A DNA stretch of 42,817 nucleotides. It comes from an uncultured Phycisphaerales bacterium (GTDB taxonomy: Bacteria > Planctomycetota > Phycisphaerae > Sedimentisphaerales > Anaerobacaceae). The DNA lies in NCBI GenBank assembly GCA_937927975.1, contig CALEZT010000275.1, positions 1 to 42,817 of the forward strand. Direction: 5' to 3'. Below are positions 25,119 to 32,427 of the stretch, piece after piece; the stretch's first letter is position 1, and each line of letters opens with the position of its first letter. The notes below the pieces were generated by a model. It did no database searches. It worked only from the letters and a program-made list of their open reading frames with translations, and had not been told where the DNA came from. The position numbers and the translations under genes were made by a program.

Positions 25119-26150
25119 TCAAGCTCCATCTTTCCAGGTCAGGACGACTTTGCCCGAATTGCCGGAGCGCATCGCGTCGAAGCCCTTCTGGAACTCGGTG
25201 TAATGGAACCGGTGCGTGATCAGCGGCGAGATGTCCAGGCCACCCTGAATGAGCATCGTCATCTTGTACCAGGTCTCGTACATCTCCCGGCCGTAGATCC
25301 CCTTGATCGTCAGGCCGTTGAAGACGACGAAATCCCAATCGATCTCCGTGCGGGGCAGAATGCCCAGCAGCGCGATCTTGCCGCCGTGGGCCATATTGGC
25401 GATCATCCCGCGCAAGGCCTGCGGACTGCCCGACATCTCCATGCCGACGTCGAAGCCCTCTTTCATGCCGAGCTTCTTCTGGGCGTCCTCGATGGTCTCC
25501 GTCCGCATATCGAGCGTAAGCGTCGCACCCGCCTTGCGAGCCAGTTCCAGTCGATATGGATTGAGGTCGGTCACCACGACGTGTCGGGCGCCCACGCGTC
25601 TGGCGATGCCGGCGGCCATGCAGCCGATGGGCCCGGCTCCTGTGATCAGGACGTCCTCGCCGACCAGGTTGAAGCTCAGAGCCGTGTGGGCTGCGTTGCC
25701 CAGGGGGTCGAAGCAGCTCAGAACGTCCGTCGGGATCGTCGGATCACAATACCAGAGGTTCGTAACAGGCACGGAGATGAACTCGGCGAACGCGCCGTCC
25801 CGATTGACGCCGATCCCCCGCGGTGCGTTGCACAAATGCCGCCGGCCGGCCAGGCAGTTGCGGCACCGCCCGCAGACCACGTGGCCCTCGGCGCTGACCA
25901 GGTCGCCCACGTGAAAGTCCTGGACGTTGCCGCCGGTCTCGACGATCCGGCCGACGAACTCGTGCCCGATCGTCATGGGCACCTTGATCGTCTTCTGGGA
26001 CCATGCGTCCCAGTTGTAGATATGCACGTCCGTGCCGCAGATCGACGTCTTGACGACCTCGATCAACACATCATTGATCCCGATCCCAGGGACCGGAACA
26101 TCCTCAAGCCAGAGGCCGACCTCGGCCTTGCGTTTTACGAGTGCTCTCAT
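25119..26150 (-). CDS. tdh: L-threonine 3-dehydrogenase
   Basis: A 343-residue zinc-dependent medium-chain dehydrogenase, first step of threonine catabolism (threonine + NAD+ to 2-amino-3-ketobutyrate). It matches E. coli Tdh almost motif for motif: the catalytic-zinc segment [27 protein letters not shown], the structural-zinc cysteines [29 protein letters not shown], the cofactor site [25 protein letters not shown] and a [11 protein letters not shown] ending. The ATG at 26150 (MRALVK) fits the family; the ATG two codons upstream (26156) is too close to GGAAAG. It forms an operon with kbl downstream; the Tat-exported isomerase-like gene lies 53 nt upstream. Confidence 0.95.
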   Translation of the reverse strand: MRALVKRKAEVGLWLEDVPVPGIGINDVLIEVVKTSICGTDVHIYNWDAWSQKTIKVPMTIGHEFVGRIVETGGNVQDFHVGDLVSAEGHVVCGRCRNCLAGRRHLCNAPRGIGVNRDGAFAEFISVPVTNLWYCDPTIPTDVLSCFDPLGNAAHTALSFNLVGEDVLITGAGPIGCMAAGIARRVGARHVVVTDLNPYRLELARKAGATLTLDMRTETIEDAQKKLGMKEGFDVGMEMSGSPQALRGMIANMAHGGKIALLGILPRTEIDWDFVVFNGLTIKGIYGREMYETWYKMTMLIQGGLDISPLITHRFHYTEFQKGFDAMRSGNSGKVVLTWKDGA

Positions 26151-26203
26151 GTCCATCTTTCCAGGCCCGCAAAGGGGCCTGCATCGTCCTTCACCAAATG
26201 GGT

Positions 26204-27142
26204 TTATGCGAACGCCTTGCGCAGCAGGGCCAGGCCCTTGGGGACGGCCGTTCGCCAGTCCTCGTTGCCTTCGAACTCGAGGGAGACGTAGCCTTTGTAG
26301 TTGTGCTTCTTCATGATTTTCGCGATCCGGTCGTAATCGAGATCGAGCGTATACCAGAGGCCGCCGCCGTAATAGGTCTTGGCCTGCATGAAGACGGTCT
26401 GCGGGGCGCACATCTCCAGCTTATCATAGGGGTCTTCGAGGAAGTTGCCCGTGTCGAGCAGGACCCGCAGCCACGGCGAGTTGATCGCGTTGACGATCCG
26501 CAGCAGCCCCTCCGGCGTGCGGGCCAGACCCCAGTGGTTCTCCAGACCCAGGATCACGCCGCACTTCTCGGCCGTCGGCAGGCACTTCTCGATGCTGTCG
26601 ATCACCCACTTGAACCCGTCCTCCTCGGTGTAACCCGGCAGGATGGGCTCGATGCCCCGGTTGGCCATCAGCTCGTCGAAGCTCCTGGTCGTGTTCCAGC
26701 GGCCGGTGTTGAGCCGGACGATGGGGATGCCGAGTTGGTAGGCGACCTCCATCTGCTTGATGGTCTTGTCGATGTTCTTCTGCCGCTCGGCCGCGTCGGG
26801 CCAGACAAACCCCTGGTGCGTGGACAGCGAGCAAAGATCCAGACCATTGATCAGAGCGTGGCGCTTGAGCTTCTGCAGGTACGCGTTGTCCACGTTCTCC
26901 TCGCCGTCGATCTGGCGAAGCAGAATGTCCACGGCGTCGAAGCCCATGCGGGCGGCCTCGTCGATGCACTGCTCGATGGGCATTTTGAGCCCTTCTTTGA
27001 ACCGCCAGAACGAGTACGTGGCGACCGCGATGCGATTGCCGCGACGGACCGCCGTACTCTCGGCGGCGCGACCGGTCGTAACGACCCCGGCCAGAGCGGC
27101 CACCGAGCCGGCGATAAATGCTCTGCGATCAACCTGTGTCAT
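26204..27142 (-). CDS. Tat-exported sugar phosphate isomerase/epimerase-like (xylose isomerase-like TIM barrel) protein
   Basis: 312 residues. The N-terminus carries a twin-arginine-type signal ([17 protein letters not shown], mature chain from about residue 28). The rest is an AP endonuclease 2/xylose isomerase-like TIM barrel: [80 protein letters not shown] and [13 protein letters not shown], where the E, D, H and E residues suit a metal site. Such exported epimerase-like proteins are common in Planctomycetota; the substrate is unknown. Good AGGAG ribosome-binding site. Its position before tdh-kbl is probably co-transcription rather than a shared pathway. Confidence 0.85.
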   Translation of the reverse strand: MTQVDRRAFIAGSVAALAGVVTTGRAAESTAVRRGNRIAVATYSFWRFKEGLKMPIEQCIDEAARMGFDAVDILLRQIDGEENVDNAYLQKLKRHALINGLDLCSLSTHQGFVWPDAAERQKNIDKTIKQMEVAYQLGIPIVRLNTGRWNTTRSFDELMANRGIEPILPGYTEEDGFKWVIDSIEKCLPTAEKCGVILGLENHWGLARTPEGLLRIVNAINSPWLRVLLDTGNFLEDPYDKLEMCAPQTVFMQAKTYYGGGLWYTLDLDYDRIAKIMKKHNYKGYVSLEFEGNEDWRTAVPKGLALLRKAFA

Positions 27143-27262
27143 ACTCCTGCTCCTTTCATCTCATTTGCGAGGATGTGGATCGACCTGTGACATGGCGAAG
27201 CGGCGGGGATCATCCCTTCCGGTCAACAAGCGAACACCCGCCATCGCACATCGCGGACTATG

Positions 27263-28405
27263 TTAGGTCAATTCCGTCGGCCTGACAAGTGCCCCCACGC
27301 GGATTTGTGCGGCCGTCTGGAGGAACCGGGGCATGGCATAGTCGAAGAACTGGCGGTAGCTCTCGCAGAAGTAGCTCTCGCGGCCGTAATTGTCCGGGTC
27401 GAAGGGGGCACGGTCCTTCATGCACCCGCCCCGGCAGGCCGCCAGGTGCCGGCAGATCAGGCATTTGGTCGCCAGATTGCTCTTGCAGCGGGCGAAGGCC
27501 TTTTTCGAAGCGCAGGCCGCGAGTTGCTCGATCGGCGTTTCGAGGATGTTGCCCAGACGCCACTTGGGCTCGACGAAGAAATCACAGGGGAAGACGTCGC
27601 CCTGGTGCTCGACGACGATGTACTGGCTGCACTGGCGGTCGAAGGTGCAGATCGTGTGCCGGCCGCTGATGCAGTGGGTCAGGATGGAGTCGAAGTCGCG
27701 GATGCTGAGCTTGTCGGGCCCGAACGCCATCCACCGGTCGAAGAGCCGGCACAGAAAATCGCCGTACTGCTTCGGCGTCACGGAGAAATCCGCGATCTCG
27801 CCACTCTCCGGGTTCACCTCCACGCAGGGGATGAATTGCAGGTATCGAATGCCCAGGCCGATCAGAAAATCGAAGATCTCGTCCGCGTGCGCGGCCGTCA
27901 GGCGGTTGACCAGCGTCAGCGTGTTGTACTCGACTCCGGACTCCTGCATCCGGGCGATCGACGCCATGACCCGATCCCACGTGCCATGGCCGCCGAGGTC
28001 GAGCCGATAGTGATCGTGCAGGTGCTTAGGCCCGTCGATGCTGACGCCCACGAGGAACTTGCTCTCGGCCAGGAACCGGCACCAGTCGGGGTTGTCCAGC
28101 AGCAGGCCGTTGGTCTGAATCGAGTTGCCGACTTCCTGGCCGGAGACGCCGTACCGCTTCTGCAACTCGACCGCCCTTTTGAAGAAGTCCAGGCCCATCA
28201 ACGTCGGCTCGCCGCCCTGCCAGGCGAAACCGGACATCTGGAAACGCAGGCCAAGGTAACTCTTCACGAGCGTATCGAGTACCTCATCGCTCATCCGCTG
28301 TCGGCCGGAGCCAATCTCGGCCGCACGGGACTTGTAGAAGCAGTAGCTGCAATCGACGTTGCAGTCGGAACCGGAGGGCTTGATCAGAAGCGAAAATGGC
28401 TGCAT
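27263..28405 (-). CDS. Anaerobic sulfatase-maturating radical SAM enzyme (anSME-like)
   Basis: A 380-residue radical SAM/SPASM protein. The SAM-cluster cysteines are C15, C19 and C22 (CNVDCSYC) followed by FYK. Further family marks are FAWQGGEPTLMG, SIQTNGLLLD, VGVSIDGPKHLHDHYR, QYIVVEHQGDVFPCDFFV and the SPASM cysteine cluster CLICRHLAACRGGCMKDR. anSMEs oxidise an active-site Cys or Ser of type I sulfatases to formylglycine without oxygen. No sulfatase gene is in the window, so it must act on one elsewhere or on another peptide. It follows the lyase gene after a mobile repeat. The ribosome-binding site is weak. Confidence 0.85.
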   Translation of the reverse strand: MQPFSLLIKPSGSDCNVDCSYCFYKSRAAEIGSGRQRMSDEVLDTLVKSYLGLRFQMSGFAWQGGEPTLMGLDFFKRAVELQKRYGVSGQEVGNSIQTNGLLLDNPDWCRFLAESKFLVGVSIDGPKHLHDHYRLDLGGHGTWDRVMASIARMQESGVEYNTLTLVNRLTAAHADEIFDFLIGLGIRYLQFIPCVEVNPESGEIADFSVTPKQYGDFLCRLFDRWMAFGPDKLSIRDFDSILTHCISGRHTICTFDRQCSQYIVVEHQGDVFPCDFFVEPKWRLGNILETPIEQLAACASKKAFARCKSNLATKCLICRHLAACRGGCMKDRAPFDPDNYGRESYFCESYRQFFDYAMPRFLQTAAQIRVGALVRPTELT

Positions 28406-28449
28406 ATTCAGTTACTCGTATCAAGTCGACGCTCGTGGCTGTGGCCTCT

Positions 28450-28540
28450 TGTCATCCTGAGCGGCAGCGAAGGATCTGAGCAGCGGACGAAAGATGTCTC
28501 CCGATCGCAGGCCAGATGCTTCACTTCGTTCAGCATGACA
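28450..28540. repeat. TGTCATCCTGAGC-type palindromic mobile repeat, shorter copy
   Basis: A 91-bp element starting TGTCATCCTGAGCGGCAGCG and ending in CTTCGTTCAGCATGACA, so its ends are imperfect inverted repeats of the same family as 14111-14230. It lies between the lyase and the maturase genes and accounts for most of that gap. Confidence 0.7.
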
Positions 28541-28577
28541 AGAAGAGGTTGCTGCCGCAGTCCTTCGTACCTTTGAA

Positions 28578-30557
28578 TCACTTGTTCTGTGACCGCTCGA
28601 TTCGCACCGTCCACGTGTCCTGCATCGCGGGCTTCTCGGCCTTCAGGAGGATGCGGGTGAGCCGCTCGGGCCAGACCGACCGGAGCCGACCGTCCTCGAC
28701 GGGGACCGTCTCCAGCGTGGGCTTGAGCTTGCTCCTATCATAGACTACTTGCATGGCCACAGGAGGTTCGGCCCCATCGGCGGTCTCCAGCAGCAATCGG
28801 TCGGGCTCCGCCACGCTGACTTTGCAGGGCGTCACGAGACTGAGCGTGATCTCTTTCGCGGGTTTTGCCAGCGTGTATTCCTCCGTGATCGCGACGTGCC
28901 GGCCGCGATTGAGACGCACCGTGCGAACCCACGATTTCAGCCCCGCCTCACGGGGATACGTGCCGGCGATGTCGAGCTTCAATTGGGCGTGGTCGTCGTC
29001 CGACTCGTAGCTCACCTCCCGGGCGGCGAACTGCCCGCCTGGGCTCTGCATCACGCCGTCGATCGTCGGCAGGTTGTGCCAGGCCGACTGCATCGTCCAG
29101 ATCTCGTACCGCTGACCGCTGAACGTCTTTCGGCTGTAGGTCTCGACGCCGATATCGATCAGGATGGGCCGGCCGTTCATGTAGACAACGAAGTTGCCGA
29201 CGTCGTTGTGGTTGTGACTCTCGGCGTTGTGACCGCCCTTGGCCGCGACGAAGAAGCCATCTGAAATCCCGTCCCTGCATCGGGCGGTCATCACCTGAAT
29301 TCCGTCGAGCCAGACGTCTCTGGGCAGCGGCGCCTGCGCGTGGGCGGCCTTCAACTCCACGGCGTGGAGAACCTCCGCCAGATACCGCCCGACGCTGTAG
29401 TTCCTGGCGCCGACGAATCCCTCGGGAATTCGACTGTTCAGATAAGCCCCGAACGCCGCGAGCCGGTCGTCGCCGATCCGCTTGCCGTAGCGATGGACCA
29501 GTTCCGCAGGCGGATGGGCCTTGCCGGAGGCGTCCGCGAAATTCACGAAGTAATCGTCTGCGATGTGAACGCGGTAGATGTACCGGCCGATCTCCTGAAT
29601 CAACGGCCGATCGTAGACGTTGATCGCCCCGTTCGTGGCGCTGTGGAGCAGCTCGAGGCAATCGAAGAGCGAGGCCCCTGCCCGTCCCCAGTAGCCGGGC
29701 CCTTCGTCGCAGCCGCCATCGTCGGCATAGGCGTCGAGGAAGTGGTCCAGGCTGCGAACGATCTTGGCAACCGAGGCGATCCGCCGGTCCGCGTCGGGCT
29801 CCACCAAGAGCGTGCACGTGAGCCAACTGGCGTTGCACCAGGGATTCCAGTTATTGACGCGTCCGCCGGCGAAGCCCATCCAGCCGAAATCGTCGCGTGT
29901 CAGACAAGGCGTCAGGATCCGCCGGTCCATTTCGAGCCGGATGCGCTTTCGGATCAGAGGCGAGACCTTGTCGAGCCGCTCGCCGAGCAGGTAATAGGTC
30001 CAGGCCAGGCTCTCGCCCGTCTCGGCGGCGAAGAGGTCCACGATGGGCTCGGACGAATCGGGCAGGCCCGAACCCGCCTTCTGAGCCCCCACGTGCGCGG
30101 GCACGCCCCAGAACGACTCCTCGCACAAGGCCCAGACGCCGTTGGCGATATCGTCGAGGAACCGGCCCTCGCCCTCCGCGCACTCGGCGATCAACAGATG
30201 CGTCATCGCGTAGCGTCGGTCGAAGTGCACCTTCTCGTACCGGCTGCGATTGCCCTCTCTCGCAAACTCCAGGAACAGCGTCGCAGGCAACGAAGGCCAC
30301 TGGTGCCTCAGGTACTGCTCGCCATTGGCGATCAGATCCTTGCGAACCGATTCAGGCAGGTTCTCCCAGGCTCTGCGGTCGCTCCAGGTAGGCCAGGGCC
30401 GCCACTCTTGCAGCGGGATCATGACCTTCGCGACCTTTTCCTGGGGATACAACTCGCGGAGCTTGAACCGTCCCTGCCCGGCCGCCGGGGCGGTCAGGAA
30501 GGCAGACACAAGCAACAAGGCGACGACCGTCGCTCTTCTGTCAGCATGGATGTGCAT
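28578..30557 (-). CDS. Secreted heparinase II/III-like polysaccharide lyase
   Basis: 659 residues with a signal peptide (1-28, ending APAAG). The N-terminal (alpha/alpha) toroid (about 50-370) includes GGRVNNWNPWCNASWL. The C-terminal beta-sandwich (from about 380) has the heparinase II/III core KGGHNAESHNHNDVGNF and GRPILIDIGVETY; the His-rich part is the hallmark of the family (PL12/PL17/PL21-like). These enzymes cleave uronic acid-containing glycans such as heparin-like, alginate-like or ulvan-like polymers; the substrate cannot be assigned. The ATG at 30557 begins the signal peptide and has GGAG 8 nt upstream. It starts 25 nt after the glycosidase stop, so the two form an operon. Confidence 0.85.
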   Translation of the reverse strand: MHIHADRRATVVALLLVSAFLTAPAAGQGRFKLRELYPQEKVAKVMIPLQEWRPWPTWSDRRAWENLPESVRKDLIANGEQYLRHQWPSLPATLFLEFAREGNRSRYEKVHFDRRYAMTHLLIAECAEGEGRFLDDIANGVWALCEESFWGVPAHVGAQKAGSGLPDSSEPIVDLFAAETGESLAWTYYLLGERLDKVSPLIRKRIRLEMDRRILTPCLTRDDFGWMGFAGGRVNNWNPWCNASWLTCTLLVEPDADRRIASVAKIVRSLDHFLDAYADDGGCDEGPGYWGRAGASLFDCLELLHSATNGAINVYDRPLIQEIGRYIYRVHIADDYFVNFADASGKAHPPAELVHRYGKRIGDDRLAAFGAYLNSRIPEGFVGARNYSVGRYLAEVLHAVELKAAHAQAPLPRDVWLDGIQVMTARCRDGISDGFFVAAKGGHNAESHNHNDVGNFVVYMNGRPILIDIGVETYSRKTFSGQRYEIWTMQSAWHNLPTIDGVMQSPGGQFAAREVSYESDDDHAQLKLDIAGTYPREAGLKSWVRTVRLNRGRHVAITEEYTLAKPAKEITLSLVTPCKVSVAEPDRLLLETADGAEPPVAMQVVYDRSKLKPTLETVPVEDGRLRSVWPERLTRILLKAEKPAMQDTWTVRIERSQNK

Positions 30558-30582
30558 CGTGGAACTCCATTCAATCGTGCTT

Positions 30583-31944
30583 CTAGGGTTTCTCAGCGAC
30601 ATCGCGGAATCGGGCAACAACCTGTGCCACCGAGACGCCGACCAGATCGTCGCCGATCAACACCGGCCTGGGGCCGACGACCAGCGAAAACTGGTTTGCG
30701 ACCGGCTCGCTTCGTCGGCTCGTCCAGTCGCGGAAGCCCCATTTCACCGCGCGAGCGTCAGAGCCCGTCTGCTGAATCGTCAGAGGCCGTTCGGGGGCTT
30801 CCGTCTGCAGAATGACCTGGCGATCCTTGTCGTCGGCGGACCACAGAGCCCAGCAATCCGCCTCGCCCGTTTTGAAGCGCAGGACCCAGAGGTTCTCGTC
30901 CTTCGTGTCCAGGCGATCGACGAATTCGCCCTCCGCGACCAGCGGCGCGATGTCCGCCAGCACGTGATAGGAGGGTTTCGGCGTCAGGTCCGGTCGGACC
31001 AGGCCGAAGTTGTCTTCGTTGTACTGCGGGTTCCACCCGTCGTCCTGGAAGTCGTACCACCAGATGCCCGCGAAGGACCGCGACGTGCGGGCCAGCAGGT
31101 AGAGCCGGGCCAGGTACGAGGCGGAGAGCTGCGGGTCGGTCCCGCCCTTGGTCACGTGCGTCGGCCAGCCCATCTCGGTCACGTAGAACGACACGTCCTT
31201 GCCATCGTTGTACCGCCGGAGCATGGCTTGCACGCCGGTCATCCAGGCCGAGCACGCCTCCGGCCCGCGATCGGGGGACTTGTCGTTGTAGTTGTAGCTG
31301 TGGATCGAGATGGCGTCGCACGAGTCGAGGGCCCCGAGCTTGACCACCTCTTCGAGCCAGCCCCGCTTGACCGCCCCGCTGGTCGATGCTCCGGCGATGA
31401 CCGTCACGCCGGGATCGGCCGCCTTGATCCGCGGATACACAGCTTTGAGCAGCTTGACGTAGTCCTCGGCCGAGCCGCCCTTGTCGTACTTCTTCGGCAG
31501 GCCGATGCCGATGTCCCACTCGTTCCAGACTTCGTACAGACGCACGTCCTTGCCGAAGTGCCGTACGACGAATTCCGCATACCGGCAGAACCCCTCGATC
31601 GCCTCAGGGGAACGGGGCCGGTCGCCGTCGTCGTAGAACGGGTTCGCGTAATCGAGGATCAGCAGCACGTTGAGCCCTTCTAAGGCTGCCTTGCGAACAT
31701 AGGCGTCGTACTGCGCCGGCATCGCCAGCGTGCCCTTCTCCCGCTCGATCGCGCCCCAGCCCACTTCATCGCGGATGGACGCGATGCCCGCCTGCTTGAG
31801 GCTCTCGATGTTCCGTTCGAGCAATCCCTTGCCCTGGCTGAAGTGCGTGCAGGCGCCCACGATGAAATCACCCGCCTGCGCCAACGCTGCATTGGCGAGG
31901 ACAAAAAGCACCAGCAGCCCCACAATCACTCGACACCGTCGCAT
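30583..31944 (-). CDS. Secreted clan GH-A glycoside hydrolase (GH39/GH5-like)
   Basis: 453 residues: signal peptide (about 1-23, ending ALAQA), then a TIM barrel (about 25-330) and a C-terminal beta-domain. The likely acid/base glutamate is in LYEVWNEWDIG, and the likely nucleophile is in VSFYVTEMGWPTHV, which has the E-x-GWP form typical of clan A. Other barrel marks are VGACTHFSQG, IRDEVGWGAIE and FAGIWWYDFQDDGWN. Substrate unknown; GH39-like enzymes act on xylosides, iduronides or similar. The start at 31944 is preferred to 31953, because AAGGAG abuts the latter. It is first in the operon with the heparinase-like lyase, implying joint attack on one polysaccharide. Confidence 0.82.
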   Translation of the reverse strand: MRRCRVIVGLLVLFVLANAALAQAGDFIVGACTHFSQGKGLLERNIESLKQAGIASIRDEVGWGAIEREKGTLAMPAQYDAYVRKAALEGLNVLLILDYANPFYDDGDRPRSPEAIEGFCRYAEFVVRHFGKDVRLYEVWNEWDIGIGLPKKYDKGGSAEDYVKLLKAVYPRIKAADPGVTVIAGASTSGAVKRGWLEEVVKLGALDSCDAISIHSYNYNDKSPDRGPEACSAWMTGVQAMLRRYNDGKDVSFYVTEMGWPTHVTKGGTDPQLSASYLARLYLLARTSRSFAGIWWYDFQDDGWNPQYNEDNFGLVRPDLTPKPSYHVLADIAPLVAEGEFVDRLDTKDENLWVLRFKTGEADCWALWSADDKDRQVILQTEAPERPLTIQQTGSDARAVKWGFRDWTSRRSEPVANQFSLVVGPRPVLIGDDLVGVSVAQVVARFRDVAEKP

Positions 31945-32427
31945 CACGAGCATCTCCTTAACAAGAGTCGGTGGTTATCTTAGCAAAACGGAGACGCGGA
32001 GGCTACCTCTTGTGTGGAGTCGCGATGGAATGGGTGCGCCCCGATTCTCCGGCAGACCGGCCCCCCAAAGAAATGAGAGAGGTCCCACTCCACACGGTTG
32101 AATGCAGGTCCGAAGCGGACCTGCCTGGGGAGTTTGCCGCATTGGGCCTCCAGCTTGGTATGGAAACGAATCGCTCCCCTCCAAAGCGTACGCAGCACCC
32201 CTACTGCTGGTGGCCTCAATGCGAAAAACTCCCGCCGTGAAGCGGCGGATTCCGGATCGGTCCGTTCCTTACTCTGTCCAGCCGAAGAGACCGGCCCGGC
32301 GCCAGAAGAACCAGTCAGACCCTGTGAAATGGGGGTGGGTCGCACCCGTAGTGTGCCCGCAAGGGCATATCTCTTCCAGGCTTGAGAAGAGAAGATAACG
32401 CCTTACGGCGTCACTACAAACAAGACG
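31945..32427. other. 483-bp non-coding gap with a cluster of small hairpins
   Basis: No credible gene. It holds at least five compact palindromes: GCAGGTCC/GGACCTGC (32104-32124), CCGCC/GGCGG (32232-32248), TGCCC-GCAA-GGGCA (32354-32367), CTCTTC/GAAGAG (32371-32391) and ACGCC/GGCGT (32398-32411). None is followed by a T-tract in the plus sense. The last resembles the palindrome at 691-711. These may be degraded dispersed repeats or mRNA 3'-end structures. No tRNA fold was recognised. Confidence 0.45.

Noticed and set aside
31945..32427. tRNA or insertion-sequence remnant in the hairpin-rich gap
   Set aside because: No cloverleaf with a T-loop GTTCRA pattern, and no transposase-like frame, was found.
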